Of a DNA stretch of 23,630 nucleotides, positions 10,028 through 19,500 are shown one piece after another. The position numbers and the translations under genes are program-made. Source of the DNA: Diphasiastrum complanatum (Eukaryota; Streptophyta; Lycopodiopsida; Lycopodiales; Lycopodiaceae); NCBI GenBank assembly GCA_029204225.1, contig MU835497.1, positions 15,001 to 38,630 on the forward strand, read 5' to 3'. Each line of letters starts with the position of its first letter. Within the stretch, counting starts at the first letter, position 1. The notes beneath the pieces are model-generated. The model saw only the letters and a list, made by a program, of their open reading frames with translations, searched no databases and was not told the origin of the DNA.

Positions 10028-10638
10028 TGCTGAATTCACACGTGTGGGACGCCCTACACATGTATTTTTGATCTCCTAAGCCCAATAATACCATAAAGAT
10101 CAGACTAGCATTGGTTGTCAATAGGAAAGCTGATCATACAAGAAATATTATTGTGTTACAAGCAAGATGTGTCAACAAAACATAAGACTAAGCATCATAA
10201 ATGCCTCTACTCGGCTAGAGAGAGAAAATAGGAAGTACAAAACTCGTGGAGAGAGAGAGAGCACAAAGAGCTTGTCTCCAAATTTGCATTACACACAAAT
10301 TTCATCATTTTCTCAATGAGTACATCACATATATATAGATCCATGGACTCTCCTCTTACTTTGAGTTGAATTGGAGTTGTGGATCCACCTCTCAAGCTAT
10401 CTAGACTTATCCAAGCCACCTCACTATGTCTAATTGTGCCACCTAGTCTTTTCATGCATTAAATGTGGCATGTAAAGTACAAATGGCAATTCCTATGGTA
10501 GCTCGAGTTTCTACTTCTACCTACCTTGAATATTTTATTCTAAGATGGGTCTTTACGAAGCCAACAGAGCTCAATTCATCTTTGGCATTTTTAGGATCCC
10601 TACTCACAACATTAGATAGATTTTTCAATATTTTGACA
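10028..10638 (-). repeat. The single LTR of element B
   Basis: On the minus strand the LTR starts TGTCAAAATATT (10638) after a polypurine tract and ends GAATTCAGCA (10028) just before the primer site, 611 bp. It therefore serves as 3' LTR for the pol tail on its right and as 5' LTR for the gag-pol on its left. CACACGTGTG lies at 10037-10046, nine bases from its end. No other copy is in the window. Confidence 0.9.
10325..10342 (-). promoter_or_regulatory. TATA region of the element B LTR
   Basis: The minus strand reads TCTATATATATGTG here, about 300 bases into the LTR. It is the best TATA candidate in this LTR for transcription toward gag. Confidence 0.5.
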
Positions 10639-10651
10639 CTCCTAAATTTAT
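10639..10651 (-). promoter_or_regulatory. Polypurine tract of element B
   Basis: The minus strand reads ATAAATTTAGGAG immediately before the LTR start TGTCAAAA. Element C has AATTTTAAGGAGGAG at the same place, so the boundary is homologous. Confidence 0.8.
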
Positions 10652-10751
10652 CTAATGTGGATCAAGCATTGATCTTGAGATAAGACCAAGATTAGACCTA
10701 TGCTTTGAGAAGGCACTTTTGCAAAGTGGCTTTGTGAGAAGATCAGCAATA
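10652..10751 (-). pseudogene. Second copy of the element B pol C-terminus
   Basis: This fragment encodes the end of the pol protein only: I-A-D-L-L-T-K-P-L near the start, then H-R-S-N-L-G-L-I-S-R-S-M-L and a TAG stop at 10654-10652. Element C ends the same way (R-S-N-L-G-L-I-S-K-S-M-L). It lies directly upstream of the polypurine tract and LTR, the normal order, but nothing of the remaining pol lies to its right: similarity stops at 10751. Part of it is the right copy of the terminal repeat that also lies at the far end of B. It keeps the 14 bases the left copy has lost. Confidence 0.9.
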
Positions 10752-11948
10752 TACAAGGCACTCCAGGGCAGAAAAAGACCCTTAAGTTGATAAAAGGGCA
10801 CTTATAAGATCACCAATGAAATTGAATATACAAAACACGAAATCTTTTGAAATGGGTCAAAATCCTAAAAAAAGAGTAACCATTTTTCAATTTTCTAATT
10901 TTTGCCCAAAAACTTGTTTTTTCATGAATTTTTTTTCAAAAATCATTAAAAATCTATGCAAAAAATATGCGTTTTGACCAAAAAAAAATCAATACACCAT
11001 GCCAAAACAATTAAAGCCTTTAATAGAACCTATAAAATTGAAAATGTCCGCATGAACAAAATACCCAAATATTTATGGTGTTTTGATAGTTTAAATTGAC
11101 TTTCATGAAAAAAAAACTCGCAAAATACTTTTGATGCTTATTATGCTAAATCCATACATTTTGAAACCATTGAACATATTTTTTATATTATTGTTTTCTT
11201 TTACAATTCAAATTCCAAGGAATTCTCACTAACTCCTCTCAACTCAGTGCTTGAAATAATACCAAGACTCTCATTTTCAACTGTAGAGATTGATGACTCA
11301 CTTCCTCGTTATAGTCTATCAACAAATTCTCATCTGAGTCGGCATCCAGTGTTGACAAAATATTGTATATTGTGGCTTTGTTACATTTATGCCGAGTCAA
11401 AGATTATGGTTGTGCACTTAACCCAAGACATCCTTGTAAAATAGATATTGTTGACTTTTGTAAATGGTTCGTCATTGTCAACTAGAAATTAAATGCAAGT
11501 ATATCCATATCTTGGAGATTTACATTATCAACTCTTGGCTGATTTTTTATTGAACGTTTCATCTTGTCTTTTGGATCTAATTGCAACATTTGTAACTCGT
11601 ACTTTTCCACAAAAGCATTTTTTGAAGTATGCATCTAGTGCACACATAAAATTTTCACCATGTCGTCACTCTAAATGAAGCCAATCACTTTAACAATCGA
11701 AAATAGATGATTTTCATTATTTTCGAAGGTAAAAGTGCACTAAGACTCCCGACGTTTATTTCATTGAAGTTACCAGACCATTTAGCATTGGAAGCATTTA
11801 CAATGGGACGATTTTCTCTAGAACCCAAATAAATTTCATGTTCTTTGTTTTTCAAAAGGGTTAAAGATTCAGTTTGTTGTAAAATAGCAAAGAATCGACT
11901 ACCATTGTAGGAAATGAAGATCTAAATGGATACTGAAACTCTTCAAAC
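10752..11948. other. AT-rich non-coding flank
   Basis: Homopolymer A and T runs and no recognised gene. On the plus strand 11315-11482 is open without an ATG (56 codons, with Y-G-C, H-P-C and F-C-K-W) and matches no family I know. It lies left of the minisatellite and is probably old host intergenic DNA or an ancient repeat. Confidence 0.5.
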
Positions 11949-12019
11949 GACCAGCATAAGTTCTCTCTTGACTTATGCTCAGCATAAGTTCTCTCTCGAC
12001 CTATGCTCAACATAAGTGC
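11949..12019. repeat. Left part of the split hairpin minisatellite
   Basis: About two and a half units of roughly 28 bp, of the form GACCTATGCTCAACATAAGT plus a CT-rich spacer (TCTCTCTC). The array stops inside a unit at AGTGC (12015-12019), which is the target duplication of element C, and resumes at 18236 with the rest of that unit. Confidence 0.9.
12015..12019. repeat. Left target site duplication of element C
   Basis: AGTGC directly precedes the 5' LTR and is repeated at 18236-18240 directly after the 3' LTR. Five bases is the usual copia duplication. Confidence 0.95.
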
Positions 12020-12749
12020 TGTGAAGATTATTAAGATATTATCTTCCTATCTCGAGTTTGGGGCCATGTCCATGGTGATTTCCACTAAATTTCATGTTGT
12101 AGATAAAAGGAGTGTGAATTGAGCACATATCCTTCTAGTGTAGCTCGGATTTGAGTTAGATAGGTTCTATTTTGATGACATGCAGTATTTTAGATAACAT
12201 GCAAAGTCATACTGTATGCATGCAAGCCACATGCAATTAATTCATGCAACATGCAAAGTAGTTTCAGTGATCTACACATGTCTAGGCAGTTTTATGAGTT
12301 GACATGCAGTACATGCAACGTACATGCATATAGTTACACACGTGGATCTCTGGTAGGTGAATTAGTTCAGTTAAGTGGACTTTCCATGCAACTCCACTGT
12401 AGGAATTCGAGTCTCTCTCATGTAGGGAAAGCTGGGCATGATTTGCCATATTGTGAATATTGAGATTTTGGTGTTTTGGACTCATTCTCTCTCTACCCGA
12501 GTTATTCATGCTTGATTTTCTCTCTCTACTCGAGAGCAGCCTTTTTTTCCCATACTAAACACTTAGAATTTTTTCTGACATTCATTTCTCATAATGAAGA
12601 GTTAGCTTTTTTCATCAGATGTATGCTATTGTGCTCTTGCCTTAGATTTTTCAAGCATACTGTTCTTTGATCAATCTTGTGCAATCACAACACCTCAATA
12701 AGATCCTGTAAGGTGTGTGGTGAAGTTCACACATGCTAAAAACTTTACA
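12020..12749 (+). repeat. 5' LTR of element C
   Basis: Starts TGTGAAGATT and ends AACTTTACA, 730 bp, paired with 17506-18235. It has a TATA-like AGATAAAAGG near 12103, a cluster of CATGCA motifs (12179-12390), a CACGTG at 12339-12344 that has become CATGTG in the other LTR, and a CT-rich stretch near 12484-12530. Confidence 0.97.
12179..12390 (+). promoter_or_regulatory. Cluster of ten CATGCA (RY) motifs in the LTR of C
   Basis: CATGCA starts at 12179, 12198, 12219, 12230, 12243, 12250, 12303, 12312, 12323 and 12385. The cluster is kept in the 3' LTR. CATGCA is the core of the RY element bound by plant B3-domain factors of seed maturation. Whether these copies work is unknown, and the TATA-like sequence upstream could place them in the transcribed part. 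Confidence 0.6.
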
Positions 12750-12761
12750 TGGTATCATAGC
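12750..12761 (+). promoter_or_regulatory. Primer binding site of element C
   Basis: TGGTATCATAGC directly follows the 5' LTR. It differs by one base from the perfect initiator-methionine tRNA match TGGTATCAGAGC found in A and B. Confidence 0.92.
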
Positions 12762-13526
12762 TTAATGCTTTAAAGAGGTGAGGGTGTATACATCAGATCA
12801 TCAGTGTTTTTGCTTGCAGGAATTTGGATTTGGGAGAGGGATTCAAACTTGCTGAGAAACAAGCAATCTGAGGACCATAAGTGGATCAAATCAAGGCTGA
12901 TCTGATCCAGCAGAGCTCTATACAGACATAGAGCTCACACGTGTGAAATCAACCCTCATTAATGAGTGCTACTTCTCAAGGAACGATCCAAATTTGATGT
13001 TCTATAGCTTGTTGGATAAGTATTGAAGAGTAGAATGTGTTGCTCTTGTTTCTAAATCAATTTGATTTGTTTTTAGAAGTGTTTTAGGCAATCAGAGAGT
13101 TTGAGATGGTACTCAACTCGTGGGATATGCCAAAGTGAGCACACATCTGTCTTTTTCACCGTTTTCATCAATTTTTACTGTCAATCAAGTAGAATTGGAT
13201 AGAAGTGAGTGTTTTGAGGTCTTAGACTTTTCATTTCACACATATTACTGTGTTTGAGTAGAAAGTAAGTTCCTAGAGAGTTTATCAGTACTTTGAAGCT
13301 TGTGGAAGAGATAGACTTCTTGCTTGCATGTGCTTCTTCTTTTGTGATTGAATCAAGATCCAAATTCAAGATAGATTGATTTTCTGTGTTGAGAATTTGT
13401 TCTCACATCTGTTGCTAGATTTCATAGGGTGGATCAACATCTGTGTTAGATCCTAGATTGAGATAGCAAGCAACATCCTTTCAACTCCATTTTTTTTTAT
13501 CATTACTAGAATTTCTCATAGAGAAG
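12762..13526 (+). other. Untranslated leader of element C
   Basis: About 765 bases between primer site and gag ATG without coding content. A CACACGTGTGAAATC motif lies at 12936-12950, matching motifs in the leader of B. Confidence 0.75.
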
Positions 13527-14498
13527 ATGTCTTCATCTGGTTCACATTTCTTAGAGCACAGTGAGAGATTAACATCTTCCAATTATGCAATGTGGAAGAT
13601 CAGAATGGAATCATTATTGATTCTATAGAATGTAATGGATATTGTGAGTGGAGCTGAAGAAGGACCTGCTGCACCTAATGAAGCTGCAGCATTTCACAAA
13701 AGAACCAAAATTGCCCTTCATTTTATAAAAATGAATGTTACCAATGAAATGTTAAGAGAGATCAACACATGCACCACTGCCAAAGAAGCTTGGGATACTC
13801 TTTAAACAATCTATGAAATAAAAAATACTTCTAGATTGCTTACACTTAGAAACCAAATATTTCTAAGTTATTAGAGAGTAGATGAGAGTGCTTCATCATA
13901 TGTCATGAGAGTTAAGGGTCTTCATCAAGAGTTAGCTGGTATTAGTGATGCTCTTAAGAACACTGAACTTGTTCAAGTAGTCCTAAATGGACTTAGAGAT
14001 GAGTATGACAATATTGTACAGACTTATGCTGTTAGGGAGGATCTTCCATCCTTGGAGACACTGCAAGGTGTTCTCATTGCTAAAGAAAGCAGGCAAGAGA
14101 ACAAGATGCTGAGGATCAATAGACTTTCATTGAAAGATGGTGGAGATGACAAAGCACTCTTCATCAGAGACAAGTCAAGAGGCAAGGACAAAGGACAACA
14201 ACACTTCAAGAAGGACAAAGCCAAAGAATGTGGTGAGGATCAGTCCTCACAAGCTGCAACATCCAATGGCAAGAAGAAGCTGTCAAAGATCAAGTGTTTT
14301 TTCTGTGGCAAGAAAGGACACTATGCATCAAATTGTTCCAAGATGAAGAACCAATCTAAGCAAGCTAATCTTACAAATGAGGATGAGTGTGAGGGTGTAG
14401 AGAGTGAAAGAAAGGATTCATTAATGATGTCTACTTTTTCATCTTTTCCTTTTAAGAATGAAGAAGTCTAGTGAATAGATAGTGGGGCTAGTTCCCAT
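13527..14498 (+). pseudogene. Element C gag and start of protease
   Basis: The ATG at 13527 starts M-S-S-S-G-S-H-F-L-E, followed by the gag core (S-N-Y-A-M-W-K-I-R-M-E-S, K-E-A-W-D-T-L, R-L-L-T-L-R). In-frame stops lie at 13626-13628 (TAG, Gln in B), 13803-13805 (TAA, Lys in B) and 13872-13874 (TAG). The frame 13905-14471 is then open and holds the zinc knuckle C-F-F-C-G-K-K-G-H-Y-A-S-N-C (14295-14336). Two adjacent stops, TAG and TGA (14469-14474), fall where B and D have the W-Y before the protease site. The protease motif I-D-S-G-A-S-S-H follows in the same frame (Asp codon 14478-14480). Confidence 0.94.
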
Positions 14499-17491
14499 AT
14501 GTCTAGTTATAGGAACTCTTTCACTAATCTCATGCCATATCTAGGTGCAAAAAGATCAATCTATACTGCTAATGATGTAGAGTGTAGAATTGAAGGAATA
14601 GGTAGTATTCCATTGCATGCATCATCATCAAAATCTTTTTGCTTACATGATGTACTGTATGTACCTAGATTAACCAAGAATCTCATTAGTGTAGGATAGT
14701 TGTTTGATATGGATTGGATGTCAAGTTTCAAGCTGACAAGTGTATAATCTCAAGAGAGAATAAAGTTATTGCTAGAGGATCTAGAACTGGTAAGTTGTAC
14801 AAACTAGATTCTAGGGAGAGTGCTAACATTTCAGATATTGCTTATGAGACCAAGGTTCTACAGGAGGATCTGTGGCACAAGAGATTGGGTTTCAAAGCCA
14901 TGCAATCTATGGTCAAAGAAGGAAAAGCTGTTGGTCTACCAAAGACACTGTCAAAGGAGCTTCTACCTTGTGAAGCTTGTGTGCTGGCAAAGTCACACAG
15001 AAGGCCTTTTCCTAGATCAAGTATCAAGACAAAGCAACCATTTGAACTTGTACACTCTGATGTTCATTTCTCATCAACTAAGAGCAAAGGAGGAGCCAAC
15101 TGCTTTGTCTCTTTTGTAGATGATTATCCAAGATATTCTTGGATCTATATGTTGTCTTCAAAAGCCATGGTTTATGATGTTTTTCATACTTTCAAAGCTT
15201 ATGTAGAAAAGCAGTTTCCTTTCAAGTTGAAAGCTTTGAGAAGTGATAGTGGAGGAGGATACACTTCCAATAAGTTTAAAGACTTTTGTGAGAGAGAGGG
15301 TATTCAAAGAGAGTTTTCTTGTTCATATACTCCTCAACAAAATGGAGTTGCTGAGAGAAAAAATAGAACTTTGTGTGAATGTGCAAAAGCCATTAGGCTA
15401 GAAGCTTCTCTGCCTAAAGAGTTTTGGGGAGAGGTAGTTGCATGTGCAAACTATATTTGTAATAGGCTTTCAAATCTTACAATAGGAGGAAAGACACCAT
15501 TTGAGATGTTGTGTAAGAAAAAGCCTAAGGTAGATCATCTTAGGATTTTTGGTTGTGTATGCTTTGTGCACGTGCCTCTAGAAACTAGGAAGAAGGAGGG
15601 TCCTAGTGTTGTAAGAGAAATTTTTGTAGGATATGCATCTACCAAAAAGGCATACAAAGTTTATTTACCCTCTACTGACAAGAATGTTGTTAGTAGAGAT
15701 GTGATCTTCCATGAAGATCAGAAGTTTAACTTGGATGATGCACAAGTCAAGGAGTCTAATGCAAGATCAATCATCAATCTTGATGTTGTTCAAGAAGAGG
15801 TGAGGCCGAGGCTTGAGGATGAGCAAATTCAAGCTACCACACCAAGAAGATCTACACGAGCAAGATCTAAGCCAAGTAGGCTTATATATGATGCTGAAGG
15901 AAGGCAAGTGGAAGGTGAAACTTTCTATCATGCACTTTTTATATCAGATGAAGAGCCTAAAGATGTTCAAGGAGCACTTCAATCCAAAGAGTGGGTTGAA
16001 GCAATGACCCAAGAGTTTGAAGCCTTGATGTCAAACAACACATGGGAGCCACCAAACAACATGCATGTGATTGGATGTAAGTGGGTATTCAGAATGAAGT
16101 ATAATCATGATGGATCTATCAATAAGTATAAAGCAAGACTTTGTGCCAAAGGCTACTCACAGATCAAAGGTCTTGACTATGAAGACACCTTTTCACCAGC
16201 TGCAAAGATGGTAACAATTCGAATACTCATCTCTCCTGCATGTTTTCACAAATGGAGTATGTTCCAGCTTGATGTTTCTAATGTATTTCTCAATGGTTAC
16301 CTTGAGGAGGAGATTTACATGGAACAACCTCCAGGTTTTGTAAAGGAAGGTGATGAATGAAAAGTTTGTATTTTATTCAAAAGTCAGTATGGACTGAAAC
16401 AGACACCAAGGTCTTGGTATGCAAGGCTCAACTCCTATCTCATATCACTCGGATTTTGTCTAAGTGAATATGACCCTTCTCTGTATTATAAGTTTGTAGA
16501 TAACTTTGTAATTATACTTCTCATCTATGTAGATGATATCATTCTTTGTGGAAACAATGAGAAGTTAGTTGAAGAAACTAAGCATGCACTTGGTATTGAG
16601 TTTAAGATGTAGGACTTAGGAGTTCTTCACTATATTCTAGGCCTTGAAATAGATTTTTGGAAAGGTCATGCATTTATAAGCCAAAGTAGATATGCACTTT
16701 CCATGCTCAAGAAATTCCATATGGAGAACTGTAAAGGTATAGATACACCTACGGAGCACACTGTAAAAGTTCCTATGGAAGATGATAAAAAATCCTTTGA
16801 GGACATCATTCTTTATAGGAGTCTTATTGGCTCACTTATTTGGTTAACAGTGACTAGGCCTTATCTAAGCTTTTGTGTTCATAAGCTAAGTCAACACATG
16901 CAAGATCCAAAGTTATATTAATCGAAGTTGGCTAAAAGAGTCTTGAGGTATATATCTTCTACCTTGGATTATGGATTATTCTATGAAGGAGAAGATCTGA
17001 CTTTGATTGCTTTTTCAAATTCAGATTTTGCAGGAGATAGGTTGGATAGAAAATCCACAAGTGCTTACACTATATTTCTTGGAGGGAACTTGGTTTCTTG
17101 GCTATCAAAGAAGCAGGCAACTATTTCCTTATCATCCTGTGAAGCTGAATACAAATCTCTTACAACCACAACTAAGGAGGTTTCATGGATCAAAAGGCTA
17201 CTTTTGGAGCTAAAGTGTTATGCAAATGAAGATCTTCCAATTATTAAGAATGATAACATTTCTACTCAGGCTCTTGCAAATAATCCAGTCTTTCATGCAA
17301 GGAGCAAGCATATTGAAGTGCCTCATCATTTTGTAAGAGAAAAAGTCATTGGGAGAGAGATCTCATTGGAACATGTTTCATCTTTAGATTGTGTTGCAGA
17401 TCTTCTCACCAAACCTCTACTCACGAGTGTCTTTATGAAGATGAGGTCAAACCTTGGCCTAATTTCGAAATCTATGTTGATAGGAACATAA
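14499..17491 (+). pseudogene. Element C pol: protease end, integrase, RT, RNase H
   Basis: Protease continues to a TAG at 14697-14699 (Gln in B), and a one-base loss near 14710 shifts to the frame that holds to the natural stop at 17489-17491. Integrase: the first finger part reads L-W-H-K-R-L-G-F, lacking the second His and neighbours; C-E-A-C is present. The catalytic set is H-S-D-V-H, R-S-D-S-G-G-G-Y and N-G-V-A-E-R-K-N, so all three acidic residues remain. RT has L-D-V-S-N-V-F where B has the common L-D-V-S-D-A-F, and Y-V-D-D at 16526-16537. RNase H has D-F-A-G-D and C-E-A-E-Y; K-N-D-N replaces K-C-D-N. Stops lie at 16358 (TGA), 16610 (TAG, Gln in B) and 16919 (TAA). The protein ends S-N-L-G-L-I-S-K-S-M-L-I-G-T just before the polypurine tract. 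Confidence 0.95.
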
Positions 17492-17505
17492 ATTTTAAGG
17501 AGGAG
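17492..17505 (+). promoter_or_regulatory. Polypurine tract of element C
   Basis: ATTTTAAGGAGGAG lies between the pol stop and the 3' LTR start TGTGAAGATT. It primes plus-strand DNA synthesis in this class. Confidence 0.9.
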
Positions 17506-18235
17506 TGTGAAGATTATTAAAATATTATCTTCCTATCTCGAGTTTGGGGCCATGTCCATGGTGATTTCCACTAAATTTCATGTTGTACATAAAAGGAGTG
17601 TGAATTGAGCACATATCCTTCTAGTGTAGCTTGGATGTGAGTTAGATAGGTTCTATTTTGATGACATGCAATAGTTTAGATAACATGCAAAGTCATATTG
17701 TATGCATGCAAGCCACATGCAATTAGTGCATGCAACATGCAAAGTAGTTTCAGTGATCTACACATGTCTAGGCAGTTTTATGAGTTGACATGCAGTACAT
17801 GCAACATACATGCATGTAGTTACACATGTGGATCTCTGGTAGGTGAATTAGTTCAATTAAGTGGACTTTCCATGCAACTCCACTGTAGGAATTCGAGTCT
17901 CTCTCATGTAGGAAAAGCTGGACATGATTTGCCATATTGTGAATATTGAGATTTTGGTGTTTTGGACTCATTCTCTCTCTACCCAAGTTATTCATGCTTG
18001 ATTTTCTCTCTCTACCCAAGAGCAGCCTTTTTTTCCCATACTGAACACTTAGAAATTTTTCCGACATTCATTTCTCATAGTGAAGAGTTAGAATTTTTCA
18101 TCAGATATATGCCATTGTGCTCTTGCCTTAGATTTTTCAAGCATATTGTTCTTTGATCAATCTTGTGCAATCACAACACCTCAGTAAGATCTTGTAAGGT
18201 GTGTGGTGAAGTTCACACATGCTAAAAACTTCACA
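17506..18235 (+). repeat. 3' LTR of element C
   Basis: 730 bp, start TGTGAAGATT, end AACTTCACA, matching 12020-12749 at about 96 percent. Several differences are CG in one copy against TG or CA in the other, consistent with loss of methylated cytosines after insertion. Confidence 0.97.
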
Positions 18236-18708
18236 AGTGCTCCCTCGATCTATGCTCAGCATAAGTGCTCTCTCGCATAGGTCCTCTCTCAACCTACTCA
18301 ACATAAGTACTCACTGGACATTTCTCTCGACCTATGCTCACAACATAGGTCCTCCCTCGACCTATGTTGAGCATAGGTCCTCCCTCGACCTATGCTCAAC
18401 ATAAGTGTTCATTGGACTTATGTTGAGCATAAGTACTCAATGGAATTATACTCAAGCCTATGTTTAGCCTAGGTCCTCAATGGACTTATGCTCAAACCTA
18501 TGCTCAACATAGGTCCTCATTGGTGACTTATGGTCAGCATCAGTCGCGCGTTCACACTGCTCAACATAAGTACTCAATAGACTTATGCTCAAACCTATGC
18601 TCAACATAGGACTTATGCTCAACATGAGTGCTCATGCGTTCACAGTAGATTATGCTCAACATAAGCTTTTTCTCGACCTCATAAGACCTATGTTGAGCAT
18701 AGGTCGAT
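18236..18708. repeat. Right part of the split hairpin minisatellite
   Basis: It starts with the right copy of the AGTGC target duplication (18236-18240). Units of about 25 to 35 bp follow, built on (C)CTATG-CTCAA-CATA(G/A)G with spacers such as GTCCTCCCTCGA or GTACTCAATGGA. Each core can form a hairpin with a 5 to 8 bp stem and a 5-base loop. In most units the loop reads CTCAA, in some (about 18367, 18422, 18693) TTGAG, the reverse complement. Two units have a perfect 8-bp stem GACCTATG/CATAGGTC (18359-18379 and 18685-18705). Units are diverged, so the array is old. Confidence 0.92.
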
Positions 18709-18794
18709 AGAAAACTTATAAATTAAAACTTAAAAAAATATTTAAAAAAAACAAAATTTCATTACATAGAAGATCATCTCTCTCATTTCAAGCC

Positions 18795-19344
18795 TGTCAT
18801 ATTCTATCTTTCTAGAGCATATCAATACCTTGTCCATTTCTCTAGTTTTGCTAGTTTTGTAAAGACCAATAGGGGAAACCCCTAATATGAGTATAGGAAA
18901 ACACAAGAGAGACTTTGGAGCAAAACCACCCAACCAATCCTAGATCCCTCCTGGAGAATCCTCTTGGATTTAGCCCCCAAGCCATGCCATGTGAGCAAGA
19001 GGAGAAGAGCTCAACTGGTAATCTAGACCAAAGTCGTCGACGAAATAATCACTACCTCAATATATAGAGAGTAGGATCATGTGCATGAACCCATGCAATC
19101 CCCATGCAGGTCAATGATAAATAGATCACATCTCTCCATGCATTCCTTCTGGCTATATCAGTCGCATGTGCATGCATTACTCCATATGTCTCAATTAGAG
19201 TGTCTGGGTCCTCTCAAGGTCATTAGTCACCATCAGGCCTCGACGTGGAATAAAATCTAGGTGTGACCAATAATCTCGAACACTGGAGGGCCGGTCTACC
19301 ATATTAGGACTATTCCATATCCTTAGCGGGATATGGCCGTAACA
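18795..19344 (-). repeat. LTR of a Ty3/gypsy chromovirus (left border approximate)
   Basis: On the minus strand it starts TGTTACGGCCATATCC at 19344, directly after a polypurine tract, a common chromovirus LTR start. A TATA candidate (minus CTCTATATATTGAG) lies near 19060-19073. The other border is not certain: a TGT at 18795 would give a TGT..ACA-ended LTR of 550 bp, but the LTR could reach about 18740. There is no second copy. Confidence 0.6.
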
Positions 19345-19500
19345 TTCTTCCTCCCTTAAACAGGTTATGTCCTCAAAACGGGAAAAAGAAAACATGAAAC
19401 TATTTCTTAAGCTTTCAAGTCTTTCCCATGATTCATTATTCTTAGTCTGATCTTTCCATCTAAATAAGTACTCAGAATGAGATGCAACAACTTCTATATT
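19345..19500 (-). pseudogene. Chromodomain end of a gypsy chromovirus pol, with polypurine tract
   Basis: Reading the minus strand from 19500: N-I-E-V-V-A-S-H, then Y-L-F-R-W-K-D, then E-S-W-E-R-L-E-S-L, the pattern of the integrase C-terminal chromodomain in plant chromoviruses, followed by F-E-D-I-T-C-L-R-E-E-E. The last codons coincide with the polypurine tract TAAGGGAGGAAGAA (19358-19345). The frame does not stop there but runs into the LTR to 19195. Similarity is lost just above 19500 (a stop precedes N-I-E), so the rest of pol is deleted. The chromodomain of such elements is thought to steer integration to heterochromatin. Confidence 0.75.

Larger units (their letters stand above)
5331..10751 (-). 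mobile_element. Copia element B, circularly permuted with a single internal LTR
   Basis: Reading the minus strand from 10751: end of RNase H, stop, polypurine tract, LTR (10638-10028), primer site, leader, gag, protease, integrase, RT, RNase H, and again the end of RNase H, stopping at 5331. No LTR bounds either end. The two ends share the same pol-tail sequence (5331-5404 and 10664-10751), identical except for 14 bases missing from the lower copy. A normal insertion would be LTR-internal-LTR. This order is what a one-LTR circle opened in the pol tail, or a truncated tandem array, would give. A is fused on its left by way of the orphan segment, and unrelated non-coding DNA lies on its right. 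Confidence 0.85.
12020..18235 (+). mobile_element. Copia element C, structurally complete but non-autonomous
   Basis: A 6216-bp element with two 730-bp LTRs, primer site, leader, gag, pol, polypurine tract and a 5-bp AGTGC target duplication. By eye the two LTRs differ at about 30 positions (about 96 percent identical) with no net length change, mostly transitions. Gag and pol carry at least nine stops and one frameshift, so it cannot now move by its own proteins. It is the same lineage as B and D. It lies inside a minisatellite that becomes continuous again when the element and one AGTGC are taken out. Confidence 0.97.

Noticed and set aside
12251-12463. Small protein encoded twice (also at 17698-17949)
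   Set aside because: The two frames are the same stretch of the two LTRs of element C; the repetition comes from the LTRs, not from selection on a protein.
12020-18235. Element C as an active, autonomous retrotransposon
   Set aside because: Structure is complete, but gag and pol carry at least nine stops and a frameshift, and the integrase finger lacks its second His.
18236-18708. CRISPR-like array of short palindromic repeats
   Set aside because: Units are diverged, spacers are related to each other rather than unique, no cas genes are present and the context is a eukaryotic genome. It is a minisatellite.
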